DNA from: Rapana venosa
Taxonomy: Eukaryota; Mollusca; Gastropoda; Neogastropoda; Muricidae
Assembly: GCA_028751875.1 (NCBI GenBank)
Contig: CM054159.1
Coordinates: 8,181,456-8,245,455 of the forward strand
DNA length: 64,000 nucleotides
Direction of reading: 5' to 3'
The position numbers and the translations under genes are program-made. Under the pieces are notes generated by a model, which saw nothing but the letters and a program-made list of their open reading frames with translations, was not told where the DNA came from and searched no databases. Within the stretch, counting starts at the first letter, position 1, and each line of letters starts with the position of its first letter. Positions 1-13,458 of the stretch are shown here, piece by piece.

Positions 1-1444
1 TAAGCAGTTTCTTCTTTGTTTCCCCCATCAACAGAAAAAGCAAAGATAAAATAAAAAAAATTTCTCTAAGTACTGCTCAAGTGTTTTTTTCTGCCAACAG
101 GAAAAGTGGATACATATATATAGACTAGTCCTACATATTCAAAATTTATGAAAATAAGGATAAAAAATGTGCATCAAGAACAAAATAAAATCACTGCATC
201 ACAAAACAGTATTACCAATAGTACTAGCAACAAACACTAATCTCTAGTGTCAGTGTTATCTGAAAACCATGGCTGAATTGACTTAAGTTCCAGTAAACTC
301 ATGCTGCCATGCAGCCCTTGTAAGTTTGAACCTGTGCCTCATTGCCTGCTCTCTAGCCAGTCTAGGCCTTTAACTAGGCTATATGACACTGTGAAAAGAT
401 AAATCTGAAGCCTGAGGTACTAAGTATCAGAGGGATGTTGCATAAGAATCTTGAAATCTCACAAACATTACTAATACTGTAATAGGGTTATACTAAGGGA
501 AATGCCAAGAAATGATACAATTCTAAAGTTAAAAAATAAAAGACTGCAAATCAAGAATGGGAGGTGGGCTGGGGGTGTCAGTGTTGGGCACGCGGTTGTA
601 TAATGAGGCTATGCCTACCCCCCCCCCCCCCCCCCCCCCCCCATTTCTTTTGATAGAGCTGGTTAATCAAAATTTTGTTGTAACCGTCGCTAATGATGTA
701 ACATTTGCCCAAACATTATCATATGGATAATTATGTCTGAGATCATTCTGTGATTCATGCAAAAATCACACACGCTTCAGTCAGCCGTGTCGCTGTCGGA
801 CATTTTAATCGCGATCATTAGGCCTATCGCGTTGTTTTCTATTCACTGGTTTAAGTGTTTTACATCAAACCAGTTTTATAACGAATAAGACGACGATTAG
901 CACTCACGCTATCTTTACGCTGACAAAACTACGATCATAAAACAAACCAATATGAACAATACTGTAAAATACTCAAGAAAAAACGGCTAATACAGGCTTA
1001 GAGCACATCGGAAAAGCTATGGCGCGCACTAGCAGACGACACATGCAGCCTCAAAGAAAACATGGCGGACCGCCAAATTTTCACACAAGAAAAACAATCT
1101 ACAATCGGGTGTCATATGACAACAAGCAAATATTTTTACCAAAACGCTTCACCTGAGTAAAATAAAGTAATTTTAACAGCCACGTGGTCACCATAGGGAT
1201 GTCAACACAATCTTGTGCCAAAAGCCCTGATTTTAACACATTTATCTTTCTAACGAAATTTCACACGCACTGCCTATAAAACAGTTGTACATTTTTTCTT
1301 TCCGATAGCAAAAAGTAGCACACCAAGTAGCAACTCCTTGCTTACCTTTGTATGGAAGATAAAATAAAAAATAAATAATATTGCACATTAACCAAAGTAA
1401 AGCGCCATCTTGGATGCGGCGAGCGAAGGTAACAAAAAGGATAC
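1..1444 (-). other. Probable intron 1 of the BAZ1B-like gene, no exon 2 seen
   Basis: This stretch lies downstream of the donor of the BAZ1B-like first exon on the minus strand. I looked for the next conserved block of the WAC domain and found none, so exon 2 should lie left of the window. It holds a run of 25 C at 618-642. Two sites resemble the YY1 core (ATGGCGG at 1062-1068 and its complement GCCATCTTGG at 1404-1413), as is common just downstream of housekeeping promoters. Otherwise it is AT-rich and unique. Confidence 0.4.
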
Positions 1445-1557
1445 TCCTTTGATCGGAACCGTTCCTGCGTGTGCTGAATGGTGTAAATCTCCTCATCCGA
1501 CCCAACATTGGTTAGGGTTTTTGCCAGGCTAAACTGTTTCTTTCCCAATAGGGGCAT
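1445..1557 (-). CDS. BAZ1B: BAZ1B/WSTF-like protein, first coding exon (partial gene)
   Basis: The exon reads MPLLGKKQFSLAKTLTNVGS and continues with DEEIYTIQHTQERFRSK. This matches in order and spacing the N-terminus of BAZ1B (WSTF), where PLLGRKPF, a lysine-rich linker, and FTIPHTQEAFRT precede the WAC domain. BAZ1B is the large subunit of the WICH remodeller with SMARCA5, and its WAC domain has been described as a tyrosine kinase acting on H2A.X. The similarity stops after about 37 codons, where GA|gtatcc gives a plausible phase-2 donor at 1445/1444. Transcription runs leftwards out of the window. The call rests on one exon. The paralogue BAZ1A is a weaker match, because it lacks the HTQE block. 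Confidence 0.72.
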
Positions 1558-1760
1558 AATCGAAACAATTGCTGATTTACCATGAAATAAAGCAAGTGTT
1601 TAAAATCTGGCGCGAACCGCCGGAAAAAGAGGTCTTGGACATGCAGCTGTATATCACGTGACAACAAGCAACACACTTCCTCACAGTGATCGGGGAGAGG
1701 GGAGGGGAGAGGGGACGAGTGTATGACCCCGTGTGAGGTCAGTGCCTAACTTCCTGCAAC
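1558..1760 (-). promoter_or_regulatory. Candidate promoter/5' UTR of the BAZ1B-like gene
   Basis: This is the sequence immediately upstream of the BAZ1B-like start codon. It contains an E2F-like site, TTCGCGCCAG read on the minus strand, at 1607-1616, within a locally CpG-containing patch (CGCGAACCGCCGG). A G-rich stretch follows at 1690-1716. No TATA box is obvious. Both the E2F site and the promoter role are inferred from position and motif. Confidence 0.33.
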
Positions 1761-3083
1761 TCACCTGAATTACTACATACCACTGCCTGGGTCTCGCTCG
1801 TCTTTACCTTTTCTCGATTTTCTTCATCTATAAACTTTAATCTTTGCAGAAAGTTTCTTTTTGCAACCAACGTTTCTGGAACAACGCACACACTTATTGA
1901 AAAAAAAGTTTTAGTAGGCCTACGTTGAGTCTCAAGTTAGAGGGAACCATTACTGTGGTATACTCCTTTGATCATACGTTGTACAGGCAGTGCCAAAGGG
2001 GGACAAGACTTTAATTTGGAATCTTTGCAGTATGAATTTAATTCTAGATTTGGAAGTCCTTAGATAAGGCCAAGTAGTTGGAGCTTACCTGTTGAAAGTT
2101 AATTCCCACCAGTTAAAAATTGGGGAGGGGGGAGCTGGTGTTCTTGATTGTTGCTGTGGAAACAATACCAGCAATCCCACTCCAAAATTCCATCAATCTA
2201 AAAGGACTCTGAAATAAAATTGAAAAACAATGAAAATGACCATAGCCAGCAGGGAAGAAGGGTGTGTGTGTGATACACATTATTTGCATTTATTGAAACT
2301 ATTTTAATTCAAGCCGTTAAACTGACAAACAGAATACTCTGAAAGGAGGTGATTGCACAATGTGTGTGCAACTAATAGCTTGCACCCTATCTTATGAACC
2401 TCTTTATAGAGAGGTCCTTCTTTTTCCTTTGTGGAAGGCTGCTTCTTTTTCAGAACTTTTTCTGCTACTAGTATCAGAAAAGCATTTTTTCCAAAGTTTT
2501 TAAAGGAAATGGCTCTGTGTGTTTGCTTTTACACATAGTTGATCATGAATAGTAATTCTTTCCCTAAAGTCAACTAATATGGGATTAACTTTAAACCCAA
2601 AACAAACTTCGGTAATTTTTTTTTTTTATAGAGTACAATTTTTCATTCACCCATTTAAGAACGAAAACCGTATTTTGATTTCACAAACCTTCCACTTTTT
2701 TTTTGGTAATCCATGATTATTTTATTTGCTTTTACCTACGTTTAAGAGGGTTTGTTTGGGTGTTTTGTTGTGTTGTTGTTTTTTTACCATTTAGTGGAAT
2801 GTTTAAAAAATGGCAAAAGCATCAGAAAGCTACTCTTTGATTTTTGACATGCTTTCTCTTTCTCTCTCCCCTTTGATATCTGTTTAAAACATATATGTTT
2901 TATACGTAAGCAGGTGTATTTATACAATAACAGAAACTGTTATATTTGAAAAGAGAATGTTTCCTGAAGTAGCCATGTAAATAAACATAATTTCTCCTGT
3001 GCAAGTTGGATGATTTTGATTGGATGCAAGGCATCAACAACACATGTTAAATGACTAGAAGGAGTTATCATTTCAAGAGGATG

Positions 3084-3239
3084 GATGCCACAGCCGAATG
3101 GTTAAGACCATTTGACTTCAATCTCATGAGTCCATGAAGTCGTCTGTGGTGTCTGGTGAATTAAGGCTGGGGGGATTTTTATTATCTCCTAGGTCAACTT
3201 CCAGTGCAGACCTGCTGCTGCCTTAATTACTTTTGTGTA
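3084..3239 (+). mobile_element. tRNA-headed SINE, 5' half (interrupted by a LINE)
   Basis: The segment contains a tRNA A-box-like stretch (AGCCGAATGGTTAAGACC) followed by TTGACTTCAATCTCATGAGT and CCATGAAGTC. The same order is seen, inverted, in the copy at 28205-28618 and in part at 27100-27400. The repeat body stops at about 3239, where LINE sequence begins. It resumes at 5311 with the part that follows in the intact copy (TGCAGAA...ATATGCATATTAAA...CCCA). Confidence 0.6.
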
Positions 3240-5310
3240 TATACGGACGTTTTGTGGCGTTAACCCTCCTGGACAATGACATCAATGACCTCACCAACAA
3301 CTTCAATGAGGCAGTCCGAGAAACAGCAGAGGAGATACTCGGTCGTCAGAGGAATAAACACCAGCCATGGACTACCAATGACATCTTGGACCTCTGCGAT
3401 ACAAGAAGAGCACTGAAACCAACCAGGTCTTCCAACCCTAAAGAATACCGGGAGGCCAACAATCTCGTGAAGAAGTCAATGTTAAAGGCCAGAGAGAAGT
3501 GGATCAGTGATCAATGTGATGAGATCGAAAAAAATGAAAGTGGGCAACAGTAAAAAGGCATACGACACCCTGAAGAAACTCACAAAACCACTTCAAACCA
3601 AATCATCAGTCATTGAAGACAGCTCCGGAAACCTCCTCACAGAAAGCTCAGCTGCATTGAACAGGTGGTCTGAATATTGTCAAGAACTGTACAACTACCC
3701 AATACAACCTGACAAGAGCATAATAGAAGAGAAAGCAGCAACATCAAGAGCACCCTCGCCATTACCTATACTGAGGGAAGAAGTGGAAGAAGCCATCCGC
3801 AGCTTACCAGTAGGAAAGTCCCCAGGAGCAGACAATATACCAGCAGAGCTGCTCAAGCATGGTGGCGAAACAGTCATCACATATGTTACAGCTATCTGTC
3901 AGAAGATTTGGGAGACAAAACAGTGGCCAACAGAATGGACACAATCACTCATCATACCCCTGCCCAAGAAGGGGAATTTACGCCAATGCCAAAACTATAG
4001 AACAATCAGCCTCATCAGCCACGCCAGCAAGATCATGCTCAAAGTTATTTTGAATCGACTCAAGAAGGAGGCAGAAGAACACCTTGCAGAGGAACAAGCT
4101 GGGTTCAGGGCAGGCAGGAGCACAATCGAACAGATTTTTAACTGCCACATCATGATGGAAAAACATCTTCAACATCAGAGAGACCTGTTCCACAACTTCA
4201 TCGACTTCAAGAAGGCTTTTGACAGAGTATGGCACGAAGGCCTGTGGCAGGTCCTCAGAATGTTTGGCATTGAAGAAGGACTAGTGCAAACCATTCAAGC
4301 ATATACAACACTGCAAGCAGTGCAGTCCTTCTGAACAATCAGGTCGGAGACTACTTCAAAACCACAGTTGGGGTCCGACAAGGATGCCTGTTATCTCCAG
4401 TCCTGTTCAATCTGTTCTTGGAAAACATCATGAGAGAGACCCTCCATGACTTCCACCCTACCATCTCCATTGGCGGCAGACCCTCAACAACTTACGGTTT
4501 GCCGATGACATTGACCTCATGGGCGGAAGTAACACAGAGCTGCAAGATCTTACGACCAGACTTGAGAACAGAGCTGGAGCATATGGGATGGAGGTGAGCT
4601 CGGAGAAAAGTAAAGTACTTGTGAACAGCACGAGCAATGCCACCGCTAAAATTTACATGAACGACCAACAACTGGAGGAGGTAGACGCTTTTAAATACCT
4701 CGGCGCTACACTCACAAAGGACGGGCGATCGACGACAGAAATCAAAGTCAGAATAGCCATGGCAACATCTTCCATGACAAAACTCACCACCATATGGAAA
4801 AGTAAAGAGATCAGTTTCCCAATCAAACTAAAGCTCTACAAAGCCCTAATTCAGTCGATCCTGCTGTACGGAAGTGAAACCTGGACATTGACTGCTGAAA
4901 CAGCAAAGCGAATCCAGTCATTCGAAACAAAATGCCATAGAAAACTACTGGGCATATCCTGGAGAGAACGAAAGACCAATGAATTTGTCAAGAGTCAAAT
5001 AACACGGCTGGCAGGTCCACAGGAACCCCTTCTCACCATCGTCAAGAAGAAAAAGCTGACATGGTTCGGCCACGTCACCCGCCACAACACTCTGCCCAAA
5101 ACAGTACTGCAGGGAACACTCGAAGGTGGCAGAAGGAGGGGAAGACAGAACAAGTCATGGATGGACAACATCAGAGAATGGACCAGGATGAATGACTCGG
5201 CACTACTGCGCAGAGCCGAGGACCGAGATGGATGGAGGAGGCTTACCACGGCATCGTCTTTCATGTCTCCCCCACGACCGCCAAGGTCACGGGTCTGATG
5301 ATGATGATGA
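3240..5310 (+). mobile_element. 5'-truncated, decayed non-LTR retrotransposon (RTE-like LINE)
   Basis: Reading frames cover the linker before the RT (ALTLLDNDINDLTNNFNEAV, 3251 on), the RT fingers and palm (GKSPGADNIPAELLKHGG; AGFRAGRSTIEQIF; FIDFKKAFDRVWHEGLWQ), the palm after a frame break (VGVRQGCLLSPVLFN), the catalytic RFADDIDLMGG near 4500, and the thumb and tail (YGSETWTLTAETAKR; KLTWFGHVTRHNTLPKTV; RGRQNKSWMDNIREWT) to a stop near 5298. The apurinic endonuclease is missing. Frame breaks occur near 3535, 4315-4335 and 4480-4500, so the copy is dead. It ends in (GAT)n. The RTE-like assignment rests on the WFGHVTR...GRRRGR...W.DNI..WT tail and is not certain. Confidence 0.88.
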
Positions 5311-5500
5311 TATACACATGCAGAAGATCAAATATGCATATTAAATATCCCACAGTTCATGTCAGCATTCGGTGGGTTACAAACATACCCAGCATACACA
5401 CCCAAAGTCAGAATGTGGCTACCTACAAGGTCGGCAAAAACAGTCGCTTACGCAAAATTTTACCACTAGTGAGCCTTGGAGTTCTAGTCAAGGAACAAAT
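5311..5500 (+). mobile_element. 3' half of the interrupted SINE, with the CACCATTGGTGA-type tail
   Basis: The sequence resumes the SINE broken at 3239 (ATATGCATATTAAATATCCC, then GTGGGTTACAAACATACCCA). It runs into the dispersed tail GTCAGAATGTGGCTACC...GGCAAAAACAGTCGCTTACGC...GAGCCTTGGAGTTCTAG...GGAAC. The tail is a diverged copy of the family found intact at 28691, 34091 and 54010. Confidence 0.55.
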
Positions 5501-5762
5501 TAAAACAATTCAAGAGAACGGAATCCATGAGTTATGAAATTACCACACACTGAACACTTCCATCATGAAGATGCCATGTCAGCTGTAGGTGGAATCACAG
5601 CAACACCCAGTGTTTAATAAAAGAAGATTGTTTTTCCTTTTGTTTGAGGGGGCTTTGTGATTTTTTGTTAACCTGGATTTTTTCATTTTTCTTTTCGTGC
5701 TTGGGATTTTTTTCTGATTGGGGAAAGGGGATTGGTTTGTTTGGTCCAAACACTTGTTGACC

Positions 5763-5875
5763 TCAAGCTAAGGTAAAGCAACGCTGAACATGGTTACCTC
5801 CTGATTGGGTGATCGTTAATGCACCTTAGCTTCAGTACAGTCCCCCAGTTCATCCAGCTGTAAATGGGTACCAGC
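5763..5875 (+). mobile_element. Fragment of the 5S-rRNA-related SINE family
   Basis: It aligns by eye with the element at 13459-13742 in opposite orientation. Shared pieces are CATGGTTA, GGGTGAYCGTT, CTTCAGTACAGT, CCCCCAGTTCA and CCAGCTGTAAATGGGTACC. The 5S-like C box is degraded here (CTCCTGATTGGGTGATCG against CTTGGATGGGTGACCG), so this is an older copy. Confidence 0.6.
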
Positions 5876-5924
5876 CCACTTTACGAAGTGACAGCTACAG
5901 TGGCAAGAGAGAGGAGAATTTCCT

Positions 5925-6175
5925 CTTTTCTATCCCTCTCTTTGATTCTGCCTTTTTCTTTTCCTTCCTGTAATCCCCTTGTGTATTTTCTGCCTTCTTA
6001 GTCCATTCTCCTGCCTATTTCCAGGAAGACTTAAAAGATAACAGTTCCCTCACCTGCCAGAGTCAGATGCGCTGGGCCTGACTTGTAAGGCGTTTAACCG
6101 CAGTGCAAGGCACTTTCACTCAAACAACAGAAAACTGTAGTTGCTGTCCCAGTGTTTGAAGAGGAAGAAGAAAAC
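5925..6175 (+). repeat. Dispersed repeat with GAA-rich tail (family copy 1)
   Basis: Conserved blocks are AATTTCCTCTTTTCTATCCC, TTTTCTGCCTTCTTAGTCCA, CTGGGCCTGACTTGTAAGGC and GCAGTGCAAGGCA...TTGCTGTC, ending in GAAGAGGAAGAAGAA. The same order is found at 18925-19285 and, inverted, at 21950-22240. The simple-repeat 3' end and several scattered copies suggest a retroposed non-coding element. No tRNA head is visible. Confidence 0.6.
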
Positions 6176-6240
6176 TCTGTATATTCATTTACATGTAGGC
6201 AAGAAATTAGTTTAGAGTGGTTTCAGTTCCTGGAAACTTC

Positions 6241-6462
6241 TGTGTGTGTGTGTGTGTGAGTGTGTGTGGTGTGTGTGTGGTGTGTGTGTGTGAGGGAGTG
6301 AGAGAGAGAGAGAGAGGGGGGGCTTTTTCTTCATGCAAAATAACAAAAAACAAATCAAAACCCCCAAAAAGTCTCAAGAAATCTGTGCCTTTGAACATGT
6401 GTGTGGGTGTGTGTATCATGAGCTCAAATCTATATGCATGATAGTATGCAGAATTTAAATTT

Positions 6463-6512
<50 letters not shown>
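6241..6512. repeat. Microsatellites (TG)n/(AG)n and (CT)23
   Basis: 6241-6322 is an interrupted TG run passing into AG and a short G run. 6467-6512 is an uninterrupted CT run. Open frames through both are artefacts of the repeat. Confidence 0.9.
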
Positions 6513-6513
<1 letters not shown>

Positions 6514-6519
6514 TAGGTA

Positions 6520-9500
6520 TTCATACACAGGCCATGTTTTGTTTTTCTTTATTTAATTTTTAAAAAAGATATGAACAATCATTTATTTTGAACAAGAATT
6601 TGTAGGACAACCTGAAATCATATGCAACAGAGTTCTGACATTTAGTATCCCCACAAAAGTAACATATCAGTTTATCATAATAGTTGTTTGAATAAAATGT
6701 TTGGTTTCAAACATGTTTATGGACATGACAGCATCTAAAAGTAACACTCACTGTTCTTGATTTCCACAGAATTTAGCATGCATAATCATAAATCAATCAG
6801 CTAAGATAAATATTTTATTTGGCAAGATTGCATTGCAACAGAGTTTTTTTGTTTGTTTTTTAATGTTCTACATATCATTAGTTGTAGACAGTTTGGCCAA
6901 AATGATAACAGATGGGAACAGGGGTTCAGCTTCATACTGACTTATAACACCGTTTTATGACTGTACAGTAATGACATTATTCATCCCAGTTGTAAATGAT
7001 CATCTTCATTCCAGATATATCCTTTAAAAACTGAATCAAATACAAAAACAAATAACATGTAGGCCTACATTTGTTGAACTAAATTATGCATGTAATACCG
7101 CAAAAAAAGGTGGGTAAAGTGGGTGACAAGCCTGGTTATAAACCATACAACAGCATAAGACCAACCCTCTTTCTAAGCAACCCTATAAAACTTCCTACAT
7201 TAATACATGTGCGTGCCAGAAATGACAAAAACAAAAATTTGTGTATCTCACACAATTATTTCCAAATTGAAATTATTGGCACACAGACATAGTCCTATTC
7301 CTCACAGTATGTGGGCCATAGCCACAGTTCTTATATCTAAATGTATAGGGTCACATACACACAAATCTCACCACTGGTGGACCTCAGAGCGCTAGCTGAG
7401 GATCGGGGTGTGCGTGAAAATGACAGGCACTGCACTAAGTGTAATCTCATCCACAGAAAATGGCACTCTCATGCTGCTGCTTCCATTTAATGGACCTGGT
7501 CATGACACTGATTATCCTCTTACATAGGAAGGGATTCACCAAAGGGAAAGAAATCAGTGTAGGTGATTAATTAATCCTGCTCTTGCTTCCGTCATTAGCC
7601 TCCTTCCTGGAAGGGCAACAGATATGCTGAGATTTTGTTGTTGTTTGTAATATTCTAATGAGAAGAATCGTGAGATTTTAAGTAATAATGATAGACTGTG
7701 TGAGGTTATTTTTCGTTGTTAAAAATTATAAGCAGCAGGATCAAGAAACTTTAAAAAAAAAAATTTTTAGGGAAATCTACATCAGTGTTTTCAGTAAGTA
7801 ATTCATGCTAAGTAGAGCCCAGCCAATAACGAGGCCCTAACAGGGATGCCACCACATCATTAACAAAGCCAACCTACATTTCTAATCCTTTACTGTCAAC
7901 AAGCTGACAACAAGAAAGAAGCAAACTAAACAAGCATGCATAAACAGAACAACATCATGATGCTTGAGCTGAAATTGTTGGATTGTCATGAATACAAATT
8001 GTTTCAACCAATGTTTGAAAAGATATGACATTATGAACTGATGTCCAATGATTATTACAAAACAACACTGAATGATCTCCAATAGTAATATCACAGTGTT
8101 GAAAGATCCCCAAAATTAACCTCATGTAGCAAAGTTTCTTAACTTTTTGTTCATTTTGATGTTGTTGGTTTGACTTTTTTTTTTTAATTAAAGAAAAACA
8201 AGTTTCACCTGTTTATTTTAAAAGAAAAACAATGTAAACTCATGGACAAGTTAGTGATTTCTGGTTGGATATTTCTGACTGAAAAGTATGGACTTTACCA
8301 TATTTCAGCAACAACAATAAAAACAAATACAGAAGTAGATTAAAAACAACAACAACAAACAAACAAAGCAAATACTTCCTTTTGAGTACGATACCAAACA
8401 TAAGAAAACAAGACATGATCATAATAACATATAGAAGTAGCTGTAACATAAGTGGTATTGCTTTTAAACCAGCCAATTAGTAAAGCCATATGACAGCTGT
8501 CATTACGTCAAAATTCTGTGAAACGCAATAACTGGCCACATCAAACACATCAATCTTATCAAACAACCAACCTTATCAAATCTACAACAAAAACCCCAAG
8601 TTGATGACAACCCTTCTATTTGATTTACCATCTCCAGATTACAAAAGTTGTACAGAAACAATACATGATTTTTTTTTTAAAATAAGAAAATAACATAATA
8701 AAACTAACATTGTGTGCCTAACGTAGTACTGACGGTATCACAACGTAGCCACCACAATAAGACACCTTGTCATGTCACAGACTTTGAGGGAAAAAAGTCA
8801 AGATTTACTTGAAGAAAAATACTGGAATAGGATGGAAAGGCAATAAATGAGCAAGAATGTGAAGACAGAAAAGGAAAAAAAGAAAATGACAGAAAATGGG
8901 AAGAGTTCAAACACAACATTTCCAAGCCAGCATACTATCTATATCAACAATCACACATACTCCATCCACAACCCACAAATACTTAATGCAGTTAATTAAA
9001 TATTATTTCCTTTAGTTATTACTTTTGATGTTATTTTTTAAAACTGCATGCTCAGAACCTATAAAGAGAAATGGGAATAGTGTCCAGATGATGTTGGCAC
9101 TGAGGTTTACACATCTTTCAGTGAAATCTCATTTTTGGCAGTAACTTTAAGCCAAAGCATTTAAAAATCACAGAAATGCTTTTGACTACACATACATTTG
9201 GCAATGACATTCCTAGTAGATAACCTCTCCACATATTAAGAAAATGTATGTTCAGATGACAAAACTGAAGTATTCTGCTGTGAACACCTTTGAAGCATTT
9301 CACAGTTCAAGGATCGCTTTATTATTCAAAACCCATGAATGGGTTCAATGTTTTTGATTCAGCACATTGAAAAACTTTTGATCAATACAGAAAAATGTTT
9401 GCATTATATGATCAACGACAAAGTGTTTTTCTCATATCTGATATGAAAAGATGGTTGGTTTTTGTTCTAAAACAATTAACATTCATAAACATCAAAATAA

Positions 9501-12500
9501 TGCTTTATAACTCTTGTAAACATTGATAAATCTTTGATGTCTTCTCATCTTTCATGGAGTATTATCTTACTGAAAGTGTGCTCAGTAAAAGTGCATTGTT
9601 ACAAACACAAGCAAATTGTTATTATTAATATTATTATTATTATCATCATCATCATTATTATCATTATTATTATCATCATTAATATTATTATTATTATTAA
9701 AGCCAGATTTTAAGCAATATTGATCTTTTTATTCACAAATTGTTCCATGACTATTACAAATTTTACACATCATTTTGTTCAGGGCTTTTAAAAAAAAATA
9801 CATATAGTTTTATTCTAACTCTGGCATTCTGAGAATCATTTTGTTGTCAACTCTACATGTCTGATGGACATGATGAAGTTTTTCCTATACGGTAATCAAA
9901 AGGTCTCCCACGACGCAGGTTTTGGCATTATGAGGTGGGTTTTTTGCTCAAATAAAGCATAACTTTTGTTGAGAATCACTAAACAATAGAATTTTGAATT
10001 CAAACTGACAAACAGTAAGCACTGTGTACCTTGGCACAAAATTCAGTGGAACTGCCATTAATGTGACCACAGAAAACATGTATAATAAGTAAGAGACAAG
10101 CTTCTATGTATTATACAAAGATTTTTAAGTCACACACACTCATTCTTGGAATGGCTTCTTGCAACCTCAAAAGTTTTCGCAATCATACACACCTGAAAAC
10201 ATTAACAATTTTGTCTTTGTCATTGCTCAACTATGAAAACAAGTGATTATATGATATCACAATATACCACACAGAAACATAAATGTAACATAAAACCAAC
10301 TATTACTTCTTTTTTGTTTTAACCCAAAACCAAATCAAGCAACTTTGAAACTGCTTACTGTACAGTATGTTTTAAAATCATCAACAAGAAACAACATACA
10401 AATAAATAAATAAAATAATAAAAAGAATGAACTCATATGTTGAATACATTCAATACAAAATATAAACGTATCAAACGTCATTTAACATTTTACCTTCTTT
10501 GGCTCTCATATCCCGTGTAGCAGACCAAAATAGCATCTGTTTCCATAAAGTGCAAGAAAAGATTTTTTTTATGATTTTTTTTTAACAAAATAAAACCCGG
10601 TGTCATACTGATGGATGCGAAAGAGGGAATTTTCATCTTTAATCACCTTCAAACATTTCAAATGCAAAACAAGAAATGTGACCTTGATGAAGAAATATAA
10701 CCCTTCTGTATGTTGCGGCAAGGGGAGTGATGCATGCTTGCAGAAGTAGACACAAGCCTTTTAGCTTTACCAATACAAAAAAGAGAGAAAAGAAAATGAT
10801 GCCTATCACACTGAAAGTAACACACACTGCAATCTTTGCAAGGGAAAGAACTTGGATCACCTGATCCCATAAATAAACCCAGATTTATAACGTTTTTTTC
10901 CTTCACTGTTTCGAAATAAATCCCAGATTTAGAACTTTTGTTTTCTCAACTGTTTCGAAATAAAGTCTTTTGAGGGCAAATTATAGGTCTGAAACAGATG
11001 TATGCATAGAAATTCCAGATGCATATGCAGACACTTTGTCTTTCATTGCAAATGAAAAGGCATTGTTTAACTGAGCAATGTGTCTTCATAGTTCAAAGAA
11101 ATTATGCTGTCATCATACACATCCAATAAGACATACCCACAAAACATTTTTGACACTGTTGTCTGCGTATTTGGTATCAGTGCTGCATGTGTGCACATGC
11201 ATACAAATATCATGCACTTCAGCAAGCAGACACAGAATCATTCACACACAAAATTGTTCACACTTGCTTTTCGTAAGAGTAAGCCATTGTGTGCCAGTGA
11301 GAACAGATGACAGAATTCACAAAACCACATACACACGGGGACTGGATGTAAAAAAGCACATAAGTGCTTATTCCATTATCCTCGATATAAAAGAATAAAA
11401 AATAAATATTTTTTTTCAAAATTAAAATCACACAGCCTTGATAATTTGAAACTGTGGCATCTCTGGCATGTAAAAATTATCACATTGTCTATTCTCAAAT
11501 TGAAAAAAAATCCCTTTAACAATAACTCTGAAGGCTTGGCTCTCCTAGATCCCTATTTGCGCACAATCTGAAATCCTTTGAGTGCCGCCATTTACATGTG
11601 CCTGTGTCATATCTATAGGCCTTTTCTTTCCCCTTATACATGCAATGTAATATTTGTCTTACTATAATACTATAAAGAACTAAATGTCCTTGAGCAAAGG
11701 GACACACCTAACACTCAAATTGTTTTAAGTTACATCAGTATTTCTTTACTAAGATGCATACATTTGTTCCTACTGCCTCATTATGCTGCAGTTAAAAACT
11801 GTTTTTGCTCACCACCATAAACAAGCAAAGCATCAATCATTGTTATCTTGCATGCCATGTTGAGGGGGACTAGCTCTGGATATAAACCCTCTTTACATAC
11901 AATACATTGTCCAACATTTTCTGTTTTGATATTCAGATACCCAAACACCACAGCTGCACTATAACTATTATCAGGAAATGTAAATATGTAAAGACCAACA
12001 CAAAAAGGAAGGTCGGGCAAGCACAAATGCTTGGTTTACGCTTTTATTTTGTTAGAGGTGGGGGGATTCACTTTTCTTAAGATGACACAGGCACACACAC
12101 ACGCACTTCTTTTTAAGTGAATGACTAAAGTCACAAGGAATCACACCTGTTGAATTAACAGGAAGGTCAAGTCTACAGCACTACATAACAGAGGAATGCC
12201 AACATGTACTCAGACTTTTCTCTTTCATTCACATTTCTGTAAATGGACAATGTTGATACCAACAACCTTCTTTCTTTTGTGAATGCTCAAGGTCTTTTGC
12301 CTACAGTTGTTTTCTTTTTTTAAGAATTGCAAAGAAATAAAACTGTTCCTTCCCTCCAACCACTCACTCCAACATATCCACCCCCCTCCCTTTCATCATC
12401 ATGATCACCATCAGTCCACTGACATTGACGGTTGTTGGGGAACACAAGGGACAGACTGGTCAAAAGTGTTCTCCAGGCAGGACTCTCATCAGCTTTTTGC

Positions 12501-13440
12501 CATAGCATTACCATGTCAATGTTGGTCCATTTCTTTATGTTCTCTCTATCCAATGCTTTTTCTGTTGGCTCTTTAACTTTATGCCAACACCTTTCTTTAT
12601 TTGATAGCTGTTAATTCCATTTCAAATTACATGAAATTGAAGAAAGCCTTACATTTCACAAACTAATAAGAACTCACCCATCCAATCCTTTAGCTCCACA
12701 CAAACAAGCATCTTGTCCATGTTAGTTTCATCCTGTTCAACTACCTCAATTGAATAGTGGTACTTTCAACACCGATTTTTCATGTCATTTGTTATCTTGC
12801 TGACACGGACAAAGTAATTCACTGTGCATCAAACTGACACTGGATTTCAGAATCTTCACTGACATCAAGTTTGGGTTTACCCAAACACAAACAGCTCAAT
12901 GACTTCAAGACATGTATTGATTTCATTATGATTAAAATACTGAGTTTCATGTAACAACACAGACAAAACAATAAAACAATGGTAATGGCAATACATACTT
13001 CAACTGCATGAATAGTGTTTGCAGCCTGTATTTTAAAAAATCAGCACAAAAACAGTTACATTGCTGGCTGATAAATGTAGTCACCACTAACATGTAACCT
13101 ATCAACATAAACATCAAAGTTACCATTTCGTTGTCCAAATTATAAAAATACGTAATACTGAAGTCACTCTACCATTAAATGACATCTGAGCAGAAAATAA
13201 ACAGTGCAGCAGTGCAATTTCTGTTAATTTGTCTGAACAATTATGGAAAAAGAAATGAGATCTAGAGCAATGCACAAAAGAACCCCATAAAACAGCAAAT
13301 ACAAAACCTTGTCTTCAAAATATATTATTCTGCCAATGCCATTCTAACTGGTGCTGTGCTTGTCAAACCTTTCAGTAGATTCACCCACTGCCCAAATGTG
13401 ACTTCTTGAGTAACAATCTTAGCTATTTCAAAGAAACTAT
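6520..13440. other. Long AT-rich stretch with no recognisable gene
   Basis: I see no exon-like reading frame with domain similarity on either strand in these 6.9 kb. A compound (ATT/ATC)n microsatellite lies at 9616-9700. A short fragment at 11318-11400 (GGATGTAAAAAAGCACATAA, then TTATTCCATTATCCTCGATA) recurs inverted at 36483-36550 and is therefore repeat-derived. A single family tail (CACCACTGGTGGACCTCAGA) lies near 7368-7397. Part could belong to a very long 3' UTR of the minus-strand p24 gene, which I cannot test. Confidence 0.5.
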
Positions 13441-13458
13441 TCAGATGTAATCCTGCAG

